This document shows positions 1-5,548 of a stretch of 5,548 nucleotides of DNA, piece by piece; positions within the stretch are counted from its first letter, which is position 1; every line of letters starts with the position of its first letter. The DNA is from Deltaproteobacteria bacterium (GTDB taxonomy: Bacteria > Myxococcota_A > Bradymonadia > UBA7976 > VGTA01): the NCBI GenBank assembly GCA_016874875.1, contig VGTA01000262.1, forward strand, positions 1-5,548, given 5' to 3'. Made by a program: the position numbers and the translations under genes. The notes under the pieces are model-generated. The model searched no databases. It had not been told where the DNA came from and worked only from the letters and a program-made list of their open reading frames with translations.

Positions 1-1137
1 CGGCGCCCCCCCCGCCGGCTCCTCCCCCGCCACCGCCGGCGCGTAGGGCGCCCCCGCGCCCCCCACCGGCGCCCCGCCCTCCGGCGGCGCGGCGCGCAGG
101 GCGGGCTCGTCAAAGCGGCCCTCCACGCACGCCCCGCGCCCATCCGCGCGCGGCCCCGCCGCCGGCGTCACGCAGCCCTGGCCCTGCCCGCAGGGGCGGT
201 CGGGGCCGCAGAGGGGCGCGCACGCCCCCAGCAGCCCGCGCGGCTCACACGACAGCTCATCGCCGCACCCGAGGGTGAGCGGGTCCGCCACGCGCCCAGG
301 GAGCACGCAGGGCGCGCCCACGCGGAAGGAGGGCGGCGCGAGGCGGCAGAGGGGCGTCTCTCCCGACTCGTCGCAGGCCATGAGCGGCGGGCAGAGGAGG
401 GCGTCGCACGCGTAGCTGCAGTAGGGCGACGCGCGCTCGCCGGCGGGCGACACGCACTCGAGCCCCTCCACGCAGCCCACGGCGGCGCAGGGGTTGCCGG
501 CGCTGGCGCGCTCCCCGGCGCGCGCGCAGAGCTGCGTCACCCCCCCCTGCTCCGACAGGCGGCACTCAAAGCCCACGGGGCACGAGCCGGGCTGCACGCA
601 CGCGAGCGTGCAGTACGAGTCCCCCGCCTCCTCCGCGCACGTCATGCCGTCCTCACAGAGCAGCAGCGGCGAGCAGCCCTCGCCGAGGCCCGCGCGAGGG
701 ACGGGCAGCCCGCAGAGCGCCACCCCCCCGATCAGCACACAGTCAAAGGGCGCCGGGCAGCCCCCCGCGCCCACCACGCAGCGCGCGGTGCAGATCTTGG
801 CGGGGGCGCCCGGCTGAGGCGCGACGCACAGCTCCCCTGGGTCACACATCCCCGCGTCCGCGCACTCGTCGCCGACGGCGGCGAGGGCCCCCGGCGCGGC
901 GAGGGCACCAAGGGCGGCGAGCAGGGCGGCGAGCAGGGCGGCGAGCAGGGCGGCATGCGGGGCGGAGGGGGAGGCGGAGCGCGCGGCGGAGAGCGGAGCG
1001 GAGAGCGGGGCGGAGGGGGAGGCGGAGCGCGCGGCGGAGCGCGCGGCGGAGAGCGGGGCGGAGGGGGAGGCGGAGCGCGCGGCGGAGCGCGCGGCGGAGC
1101 GCGCGGCGGAGAGCGCGGCGGGGGGGAAGGGGCGCAT
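1..1137 (-). CDS. Secreted cysteine-rich protein with four tandem 8-Cys modules (C-terminus beyond the window)
   Basis: The frame is open for 379 codons from ATG at 1137 to the window edge, so the C-terminus is missing. The start is fixed by AGGAG five bases upstream; the preceding gene's TAG lies 10 bases upstream. Residues 10-61 are 13 S-A-x-x tetrapeptides. Residues 62-87 are a hydrophobic Ala/Leu core ending in ALAA, a likely Sec signal peptide cleaved near residue 86-87. Residues 92-337 hold 32 cysteines in four modules of eight (C92-C142, C155-C204, C217-C264, C277-C337), each separated by exactly 12 residues. The spacing is C-x(4-13)-C-x5-C-x(8-11)-C-x3-C-x(4-6)-C-x5-C-x(8-14)-C. Residues 338-379 are a Pro/Ala/Gly-rich linker. 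Export and disulfide bonding outside the cytoplasm are inferred from this layout. I do not recognise a named family; similar Cys-rich exported proteins are common in myxobacteria. It is the third gene of the minus-strand operon. Confidence 0.85.
   Translation of the reverse strand, partial: MRPFPPAALSAARSAARSAARSASPSAPLSAARSAARSASPSAPLSAPLSAARSASPSAPHAALLAALLAALLAALGALAAPGALAAVGDECADAGMCDPGELCVAPQPGAPAKICTARCVVGAGGCPAPFDCVLIGGVALCGLPVPRAGLGEGCSPLLLCEDGMTCAEEAGDSYCTLACVQPGSCPVGFECRLSEQGGVTQLCARAGERASAGNPCAAVGCVEGLECVSPAGERASPYCSYACDALLCPPLMACDESGETPLCRLAPPSFRVGAPCVLPGRVADPLTLGCGDELSCEPRGLLGACAPLCGPDRPCGQGQGCVTPAAGPRADGRGACVEGRFDEPALRAAPPEGGAPVGGAGAPYAPAVAGEEPAGGAP
127..864 (-). repeat. Four tandem 8-cysteine protein modules
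   Basis: These are protein-level repeats inside the secreted Cys-rich gene: 712-864, 526-675, 346-489 and 127-309. Each module has eight cysteines in the same order. A three-residue gap between the fourth and fifth Cys and a five-residue gap between the sixth and seventh are invariant. The second-to-third gap is also always five residues. Modules commonly carry a G[ML]xC or GLxC third Cys and a CPxGFxC-like sixth/seventh pair. The DNA of the modules has diverged, so these are old duplications and not recent copies. Confidence 0.85.
910..954 (-). repeat. 12-bp repeat encoding the Ala-Ala-Leu-Leu signal-peptide core
   Basis: Three exact copies of GCCGCCCTGCTC (read on the minus strand), plus a partial fourth, encode AALL AALL AALL AAL, residues 62-76 of the Cys-rich protein. 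This is the hydrophobic core of the predicted signal peptide, so copy-number change would lengthen or shorten the core by four residues without a frameshift. Confidence 0.8.
955..1110 (-). repeat. 13 x 12-bp tandem repeat encoding Ser-Ala-x-x tetrads
   Basis: Residues 10-61 of the Cys-rich protein are 13 consecutive tetrapeptides in the order SAAR x3, SASP, SAPL, SAAR x2, SASP, SAPL x2, SAAR, SASP, SAPH. At the DNA level the unit is TCCGCC plus six variable bases, so the repeat period is 12 bp and always in frame. A higher-order block (SAAR-SASP-SAPL) recurs, which suggests stepwise duplication. The region sits before the signal-peptide core and makes an unusually long, Arg-containing n-region. 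Confidence 0.9.
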
Positions 1138-1142
1138 CGAGA

Positions 1143-1147
1143 CTCCT
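1143..1147 (-). promoter_or_regulatory. Shine-Dalgarno site for the Cys-rich gene
   Basis: AGGAG on the minus strand directly follows the TAG (1148-1150) of the upstream GTPase gene and lies five bases before ATG at 1137. It supports the long N-terminus as really translated, since no other ATG, GTG or TTG occurs in this frame before the signal-peptide core. Confidence 0.8.
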
Positions 1148-2872
1148 CTAGGCGTGGAGGTAGCGGAGCGCGCCGGCGGCGGGGCGGGCGCTGAGCGCCT
1201 CTCCCGCCTCGCGGAGGGCGCGCGCGTGCTCGTGGAGGGCGCGCGCGCGCTCTGCCGCCTCGCGCAGCCGCGCGGCGCTCGACGAGCGTAGCCGCCCGGG
1301 GCCGTGCAGCTCAAGGAGCTCGCCGAGGCCCTCGGCGTCGAGGCGCGCCCCCCGCGACAGCGCCGTGCCGTCCACGGCCTCGAGCAGCGCTCGCTCGGCG
1401 GCGCAGACGCCATAGAGCGCCCCTGCTCCGAGCAGGAGCCCTACGAGACCGGGGTCGCCCCCGCCCCACAGGGCGCGCGCGTAGAGCAGGGCGAGGGCGG
1501 CGGCGGCGGCGGCGGGGGCGGCGTTGAGCTGCAGGGCGGAGCGCGGGGCGGGGGCGGCGCGCAGGGCGGCCTCCTCGAGGCGCGCGTCGAGCGCGTCGGC
1601 GAGGCGGCGCGCCTCCTCACGCCCGAGGGGGGGCGGGTCGCCGGCGGCGGGGTGCGCCCAGGCGAGGGCGCTGGCGCGCTCGGCGGCGCGCAGCAGGGCG
1701 GCGTTTAGGAGGCGCGCCGCCTCCCCTGCCGCCGCGGCGGCGGGGCGGCGCGCCTCGAGCCAGGCGCGCGCGAGCAGGTACAGCCCGTAGGGGCCGCCCA
1801 CGCCCGCGGCGCGGCGGGCGTGCAGCGCGCGCGCGATCCGCGCGCGCGCCTCGCCCGCCGTCGCCTCAAGCGCCGCCGCGAGGTCGGCGTCGAGGGCCGC
1901 GCGCTCGGCGTCGAGGGCGCGCGCCGCCTCGCTGAGCGCCCGCGCTGCGCGCGCGAGGGGCTCGCCCTCCCCCGCCGCGGGGCCGAGGTCGCAGGAGGCG
2001 GGCAGGAGCGCGAGCTCGCGCGCGGCGCGCTGCGTGGCGCTGAGCGCCTTGAGCCCCTCCACCTCCACCCGCCGCAGCGACTCCCACAGGAGCGCGCGCA
2101 GCGCCGCCACCCCCGCCGCGCCCTCCTCATCGGCGGGCGCGCCGCGCGCCTGCAGGAGCGCGGCCTCCGCCGAGAGCGGCAGCGCCTCCGGGGCGGCGAA
2201 CCCCACCTCCCGCAGCGCCCGCTCAAAATCCTCCTTGAGCGCCGCGCGCTCAGGCGGGTCCACGCTGTCGAGCTGGTTGAGCGCGAACACAAAGCTGTGC
2301 GCCCCCCGCAGGCTCGCCACCACCTCGTTGAGGGCGCGGTCGCGGTACTTCTGCCAGCTCGTGACGTAGATCACCACGTCCACCCGCGGCAGGAGCGCCT
2401 CCACTCGGCGGCGGTGCTCGCGCTCCGTGGAGTCGAGGTCGGGGGCGTCGATCACGAGCTTGTCGCGCAGCGCCTCCACCGCGTGGGGGTGCGCCTCAAA
2501 GGGCGCGGGGAGGGCGAGGGGGGCGAGGGGGACGGCGGCGTGGTGGTACACCTGCGGGGCGCTGGTGAAGGCCCGGCGCCCCCGCGAGGCGGGCGACACC
2601 TCCTCGCCGGCGAGCGCGTTGAGGAGCGACGACTTACCCACGCCCGTGCCGCCCAGCAGCAGGACCACGAGGGGGCGGCGCGCGGCGCGCACCTCGTCGG
2701 CGAGGGCGGCGAGGCGCCCCTGCGCCGCCTCGGCGCGCGCCCCCCAGCCCTTGAGCGGCGAGGGGGCGAGCAGGAGGGGCATCACCTCGTCGAGGCGCGC
2801 GAGGAGGGCGCGGCTGGCGTCGGAGGAGTCGGGGGAGGCGGGGGGGGCGAGGGGGGCGTGGAGGGCGCTCAT
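1148..2872 (-). CDS. Dynamin-like membrane GTPase, second of a pair
   Basis: A 574-residue P-loop GTPase. G1 is GGTGVGKSS at 74-82; a switch-I threonine is likely T103 in TSAPQVY; G3 is IDAPDLDST at 141-149, with D142 and an Asp at the usual Gly position; QKYRD is at 174-178; G4 is NQLD at 199-202, a good guanine-specificity motif; a G5-like SAEA is at 234-237. A long Ala/Arg/Glu-rich helical region (about 255-440) follows. Two hydrophobic segments (about 452-469 and 474-492) are split by a short GGGDPG turn, fitting a hairpin membrane insert, and a helical tail completes the protein. The ATG at 2872 overlaps the upstream gene's TGA (ATGA), and GGAGGT lies eight bases upstream. The layout is that of bacterial dynamin-like or YfjP/HSR1-type GTPases; the exact subfamily is uncertain. 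GTP binding is strongly supported, while membrane remodelling is inferred. It is paralogous to the gene just upstream. Confidence 0.88.
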   Translation of the reverse strand: MSALHAPLAPPASPDSSDASRALLARLDEVMPLLLAPSPLKGWGARAEAAQGRLAALADEVRAARRPLVVLLLGGTGVGKSSLLNALAGEEVSPASRGRRAFTSAPQVYHHAAVPLAPLALPAPFEAHPHAVEALRDKLVIDAPDLDSTEREHRRRVEALLPRVDVVIYVTSWQKYRDRALNEVVASLRGAHSFVFALNQLDSVDPPERAALKEDFERALREVGFAAPEALPLSAEAALLQARGAPADEEGAAGVAALRALLWESLRRVEVEGLKALSATQRAARELALLPASCDLGPAAGEGEPLARAARALSEAARALDAERAALDADLAAALEATAGEARARIARALHARRAAGVGGPYGLYLLARAWLEARRPAAAAAGEAARLLNAALLRAAERASALAWAHPAAGDPPPLGREEARRLADALDARLEEAALRAAPAPRSALQLNAAPAAAAAALALLYARALWGGGDPGLVGLLLGAGALYGVCAAERALLEAVDGTALSRGARLDAEGLGELLELHGPGRLRSSSAARLREAAERARALHEHARALREAGEALSARPAAGALRYLHA

Positions 2873-4809
2873 GGGGCCTCACCTCCCCCCTCTAGGCGCG
2901 CCGCGTCGCGGAGGGCGGCGCGCAGGTCAGCGGCGACGGCGGCGAGGCGCGCGGGGGAGCGCGGCGCGCCCGGGTCGAGGGCGCCGGCGAGGAAGACGTC
3001 CGCGAGGCGCTCCGCCAGCCCCGCCGCCCGCCCCGCCGCGCCCGGCGCCAAGAGGCGCTCCGCCGCCCGCCCCTCCGCCTCCGCGAGGCGGCGCAGGAGG
3101 TAGGGCGCGGCGCCGAGCCCGGCGAGGGCGGCGCCGAGGGGGGCGAACGCGAGGTCGAGGGCGCCGAAGCCAAAGGTGAGCCACGAGAGCGCGAGGGCGC
3201 CGGCGGCCTTGAGCGCCAGCGCGCGCCCCCGCCACCCCTCCACGCTCAGCCCCGCCGCCCGCAGGAGCGCCCCCTCCGGGTCCACCTCCCCCGCGACCTC
3301 CCGCGAGAGCGCCTCGAGGGCCGCGCGGCGCGCCTGCGCGGCGGCGGGGGCGCGGAGGGGCGCGGCGAGGGGGTGGTCGGCGCCGAGGGCGCGCTCAAGC
3401 GCCAAGGCGGCCTCGGCGGCGCGCGCGCGCAGGTCCGCGGCCAGCTCCTCACGCGCGAGCCGCGCGCGCTCCTCCGCGCCGGGCGCCGAGAGCGCCAGCC
3501 CCTGCGTCTGAAGCGCGAGGCGGCTGAGCAGCGCCGAGAGCGCCCCCACGAGCGCGCCGAGGGCGGCGCCGAGGAGGCGGAGGACGGGCGCGAGGGCGGC
3601 GAGCGCCTCAGCGGCGGGCGCGGCGGGCGCGGCGGGCGCGGCGGGCGCGGCGGGGCGGGCGGTGACCTCGCCGAAGTGTACCAGCCCTCGCCCCCACGCC
3701 CACAGGCGGGGCGCCGCGGCGCCGTCGAGCAGCGCCCACAGCGCCCCCGCCCGCGCGCCCGCCCCCAGCGACAGGCGCACCTTGAGCGCCTCAGACAGGG
3801 CGGCGGCGCGCGCCACGCGGGCGCTCAGGTCGCCCTCCTCCGCGCGCCGCTCAAGGCGCTCCGCCACCCGCGCCCCGAGGGCGAGGGCGGCGCCGAGCGC
3901 CTCGCCAAGCCGCTCCGCGCGCGCCTCGTGGGGCTCCGCCACGGCGAGCGCCTCGCCGAGCGCCTCCCAGACGCGCGCCGCGTGCTCCTCGGGGCGCCCG
4001 CGCAGCGGCGGGACGGGCGCGGTGAAGCGCACGGCGCCCGCCCCCTGCGCCCCCTGCGCCCCCTGCGCCTCCAAGAGCGCCGCGAGGTCTGCGCGCATCT
4101 CCTCGAGCGCCGCGCCCGGCTCCGCGAGGTTAAAGAGCACCCACAGCGCCTTGCCCTGCGCGAGGGTGGCGCGCGCCGCGTCCACCAAGAGCGCGTCCTT
4201 GTATTTTTGCGGCGTGGTGACCCACACGCACACGTCGGCGAGCGCGAGCGCCTGGCGGGCGGCGGCGGCGTTGTCGAGGGCGGTGGAGTCGAGGTCGGGG
4301 CAGTCGATGAGCGCCACGTCGGCGAGGCGGTCGTCCTGGTGCAGGCAGACGAGCGTCCCGCCCTCGGCCTCGAGCGCCTCGTCGGGGCCCAGCGCGCGGC
4401 GCGGGCGGACGAGGCCCTCGCCCTCCAAGAGCACCCGCGCCCAGCGCTCGTGCGCGTACACCAGCGGCGTCTTGGTGGCGTTGGCGGTGACGCGCGCCGC
4501 CGACACCGGGCGCCCGGCGAGGGCGTTGAGGGTGCTGCTCTTGCCGGTGTTGGTGCCGCCGAGCAGCGCCACGCAGCAGGGGTAGGGGCCGCCGGCGTCG
4601 AGGCCAGGGAGCAACTTGCGCGCGAGGAGCTCGAGCGCCTCGTCGCCGCGGGCGCGCGCCTCGTCGTCCTCGGGCGGCGCGGCGCGGAGGGCGTCGCGGC
4701 CGGCGCGGAGGGCCTCGGCGAGGCGGGCGAGGGCGGCGCGGAGCGCCTGGGGGGCCTCGAGGTCGGTGGCGCGCAGCCTCGGGCGGCGCGGGGGGCGGGG
4801 GGGGGTCAC
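2869..4809 (-). CDS. Dynamin-like membrane GTPase, first of a pair
   Basis: A 646-residue protein if started at GTG 4809, which has AAGGGAG eight bases upstream. An in-frame GTG at 4872 would add 21 residues, but it overlaps a promoter-like box and has a poorer ribosome site. G1 is GGTNTGKSS at 84-92; switch-I threonine is probably T112; G3 is IDCPDLDST at 168-176; PQKYKD is at 200-205. The G4 position reads NLAE (227-230), lacking the usual Asp. A helical region with an Ala-Ala-Pro repeat (386-398) follows. Hydrophobic stretches lie at about 405-433 and 531-571, the second long enough for a two-pass hairpin. The tail is helical. It shares the LNALAG, PDLDST and QKY signatures with the next gene, so the two are paralogues; here the middle region is longer. 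Membrane association and GTP hydrolysis are expected from the family; nucleotide preference is open because of the G4 change. Confidence 0.85.
   Translation of the reverse strand: MTPPRPPRRPRLRATDLEAPQALRAALARLAEALRAGRDALRAAPPEDDEARARGDEALELLARKLLPGLDAGGPYPCCVALLGGTNTGKSSTLNALAGRPVSAARVTANATKTPLVYAHERWARVLLEGEGLVRPRRALGPDEALEAEGGTLVCLHQDDRLADVALIDCPDLDSTALDNAAAARQALALADVCVWVTTPQKYKDALLVDAARATLAQGKALWVLFNLAEPGAALEEMRADLAALLEAQGAQGAQGAGAVRFTAPVPPLRGRPEEHAARVWEALGEALAVAEPHEARAERLGEALGAALALGARVAERLERRAEEGDLSARVARAAALSEALKVRLSLGAGARAGALWALLDGAAAPRLWAWGRGLVHFGEVTARPAAPAAPAAPAAPAAEALAALAPVLRLLGAALGALVGALSALLSRLALQTQGLALSAPGAEERARLAREELAADLRARAAEAALALERALGADHPLAAPLRAPAAAQARRAALEALSREVAGEVDPEGALLRAAGLSVEGWRGRALALKAAGALALSWLTFGFGALDLAFAPLGAALAGLGAAPYLLRRLAEAEGRAAERLLAPGAAGRAAGLAERLADVFLAGALDPGAPRSPARLAAVAADLRAALRDAARLEGGGEAP
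2881..2886 (-). promoter_or_regulatory. Shine-Dalgarno site for the second GTPase, within the upstream gene
   Basis: GGAGGT on the minus strand lies eight bases before ATG 2872 and inside the last codons of the first GTPase. Together with the ATGA overlap at 2869-2872 it indicates translational coupling, which would keep the two GTPases at a fixed ratio. Confidence 0.8.
3611..3655 (-). repeat. 9-bp tandem repeat encoding Ala-Ala-Pro
   Basis: Four exact copies of gcggcgggc (plus strand) and a fifth variant copy encode a P-A-A-P-A-A run in the first GTPase, just before its first hydrophobic segment. It is likely a flexible linker between the helical middle and the membrane region, and may vary in copy number without a frameshift. 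Confidence 0.85.
4042..4068 (-). repeat. 9-bp tandem repeat encoding Gly-Ala-Gln
   Basis: Three copies of cccctgcgc (plus strand) encode GAQ-GAQ-GA(Q/G) in the first GTPase, about residues 250-258, after the G4 position. The place corresponds to a surface loop of the G domain, so it is probably tolerated slippage. Confidence 0.75.
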
Positions 4810-4817
4810 GGGGGGGG

Positions 4818-4824
4818 CTCCCTT
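4818..4824 (-). promoter_or_regulatory. Shine-Dalgarno site deciding the GTG start of the first GTPase
   Basis: AAGGGAG on the minus strand is separated from GTG 4809 by exactly eight cytosines. It is the best ribosome site upstream of the G domain and is the reason for preferring 4809 over the GTG at 4872. Confidence 0.65.
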
Positions 4825-4862
4825 CTGCTCGTCGAGGGCGGCGCGCGGGCGGCGCGGGGCTG

Positions 4863-4871
4863 ATCCTAGCA
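4863..4871 (-). promoter_or_regulatory. Candidate extended -10 promoter for the GTPase / Cys-rich operon
   Basis: TGCTAGGAT on the minus strand matches the TGnTAnnnT extended -10 pattern, in the least GC-rich part of the window. No good -35 box is seen 17 bases upstream, as is common for extended -10 promoters. Transcription would begin near 4856, leaving about 45 bases before GTG 4809. The match is short, so confidence is moderate. Confidence 0.4.
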
Positions 4872-4906
4872 CAAGCGCCGCCCCCCTCGCCCTTTGATCG
4901 CGCCTC

Positions 4907-4915
4907 TGATAGAGT
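4907..4915 (+). promoter_or_regulatory. Candidate extended -10 promoter for the YkgJ-type gene
   Basis: TGATAGAGT fits TGnTAnnnT and faces the plus-strand gene; transcription would begin near 4922, giving a leader of about 70 bases. It sits inside a small CTCT-GAT-AGAG inverted repeat (4904-4914 region). The upstream TTGATC (4894-4899) is too close to be its -35. Together with the minus-strand box it makes a compact divergent promoter region. Confidence 0.35.
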
Positions 4916-4993
4916 GCGGATCGAGGGCCGCGCGCCGCTCGCCGCGCCCTCTACCTCTCTCCGCCCTCCCCCTCCGCTCCCCCCCGCGCCGCC

Positions 4994-5470
4994 ATGACCA
5001 CACCCGTCCCCCCCGCGCCCCCCGCGCCCCCCCCCGCCCCCTGGTACGCCGCGGGGCTGCGCTTCACCTGCACCGGCTGCGGCGCCTGCTGCACCGGCGC
5101 CGGGCGCGTGTGGGTGAGCCTCGAGGACATCGCGCGCCTCGCCGCCGCCCTCGGACTCGACCTCCCGACCTTCGCCGAGGAGCACCTCGAGCGCGCCGCG
5201 GGGCGCTGGGCGCTCAAGGAGCGCGCCGAGACGGGGGACTGCGGCTTCTTGCGCGACCGCCGCTGCGCCGTCTACGAGGCGCGCCCGCGCCAGTGCCGCA
5301 CCTTCCCGTGGTGGCCCACCACGCTCCAAGACGCGGCGGCGTGGGGAGAGGCGGGGCGCGGCTGCGAGGGGGTGGGCGCCCCCGGCGCGCCGCTGGTGAG
5401 CGCCGAGGATGTGACGCGCGCGCTCGACGAGGAGCGCCGCGGGCGCGCGCGCGCCGCGGCGGGGCGCTGA
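4994..5470 (+). CDS. YkgJ-family cysteine-cluster protein (CxxCxxCC domain)
   Basis: A complete 158-residue protein. After a Pro/Ala-rich N-terminus (4-16) comes the family motif C26-x2-C29-x2-C32-C33 in a TCTGCGACC context. A second half follows with C83 (GDCGFL), C91 (CAVYEARP), C101 (QCRTFPWW) and C124 (GCEG). Spacing and the RPxxCRxFPWW signature match the CxxCxxCC / YkgJ family, small cytoplasmic proteins thought to bind a metal or Fe-S centre; their reaction is not firmly known. The length is typical for the family. ATG 4994 is the only usable start, since in-frame TGA (4907) and TAG (4910) lie upstream with no other start codon between. There is no purine-rich ribosome site: the 50 bases before it are almost all C and T. 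It is divergent from the GTPase operon and shares its promoter region, which may or may not mean a shared role. Confidence 0.9.
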   Translation: MTTPVPPAPPAPPPAPWYAAGLRFTCTGCGACCTGAGRVWVSLEDIARLAAALGLDLPTFAEEHLERAAGRWALKERAETGDCGFLRDRRCAVYEARPRQCRTFPWWPTTLQDAAAWGEAGRGCEGVGAPGAPLVSAEDVTRALDEERRGRARAAAGR

Positions 5471-5548
5471 GCGCGCCCTCCCGCCGCCCGCGCCCCTCGC
5501 GCCCCCCCCGCCCTCCCCACTCCCCCCCGCCCCCCCTGAGCCCCCCAT

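Noticed and set aside
732..956. Short minus-strand open frame beginning MPPCSPPCSPP
   Set aside because: Same strand but out of frame with the 32-cysteine protein, which has a strong ribosome site and continuous modular structure.
955..1194. Plus-strand Gly/Arg-rich open frame with RGG-like repeats
   Set aside because: It is the complement of the 12-bp repeat in the Cys-rich gene and crosses the stop of the second GTPase; no ribosome site.
1820..3103. Long plus-strand open frame (427 codons) opposite the GTPase genes
   Set aside because: It spans the junction of two genes with clear G-domain motifs on the other strand, shows no domain or ribosome site, and has Arg/Gly/His-rich shadow composition.
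3373..4863. Long plus-strand open frame (496 codons) opposite the first GTPase
   Set aside because: Antisense shadow of a recognisable GTPase; open only because stops are rare at 80% GC, with no recognisable motif.
5428..5480. GC-rich palindromic stretch near the end of the YkgJ-type gene as a terminator
   Set aside because: Imperfect CCGCGG...GCGCCGCGG arms lie inside the coding sequence and no T tract follows, so a terminator cannot be supported.
4130..5548. Minus-strand open frame running from the window end through the YkgJ-type gene
   Set aside because: It is antisense to the well-supported CxxCxxCC gene and then out of frame with the first GTPase; its sequence is Gly/Arg/Pro low complexity.
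5546..5548. Possible minus-strand ATG at the window end
   Set aside because: Three bases at the edge in a C-rich spacer; no real gene can be argued from it.

Overview
The window is extremely GC-rich (about 80% G+C in the coding lines I counted; even the promoter-like stretch near 4861-4920 is about 63%). Its proteins are dominated by Ala, Arg, Gly and Pro. It is bacterial: Shine-Dalgarno sites, an ATGA stop/start overlap and a Sec-type signal peptide are all visible. The GC content, the paired dynamin-like GTPases and the secreted multi-cysteine protein together suggest a myxobacterial or other deltaproteobacterial-type genome. That placement is inference; no marker gene is present.

Layout: three genes lie head to tail on the minus strand and one gene diverges on the plus strand. 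Reading in the direction of transcription from about 4860 down to 1: (A) a membrane-associated dynamin-like GTPase (2869-4809, possibly from 4872); (B) a second, paralogous GTPase (1148-2872), overlapping A by an ATGA; (C) ten bases later, a secreted cysteine-rich protein (1137 to beyond position 1). Gene C has 379 visible codons and is still open at the window edge. It is easily missed because its frame runs off the window. It has a long 12-bp-repeat N-terminus, a repeat-built signal-peptide core, and then four tandem modules, each with exactly eight cysteines. On the plus strand, 4994-5470 encodes a complete YkgJ-type CxxCxxCC cysteine-cluster protein. The shared region (4810-4993) is the least GC-rich part and holds two back-to-back extended -10-like boxes.

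How the genes may work together: two unequal GTPases with the same G-domain signatures (GGTxxGKSS, IDxPDLDST, QKY[KR]D), each followed by helical and hydrophobic C-terminal segments, resemble the paired arrangement of bacterial dynamin-like proteins, which can act as heteromers on membranes. Tight coupling to an exported disulfide-rich protein suggests a cell-envelope role. That is an inference from gene order and not a demonstrated function. Long open frames on the opposite strand of the GTPase genes are GC-driven shadows and are not annotated. The 78 bases after the YkgJ-type gene (5471-5548) are C-rich, and I see no gene or terminator there.
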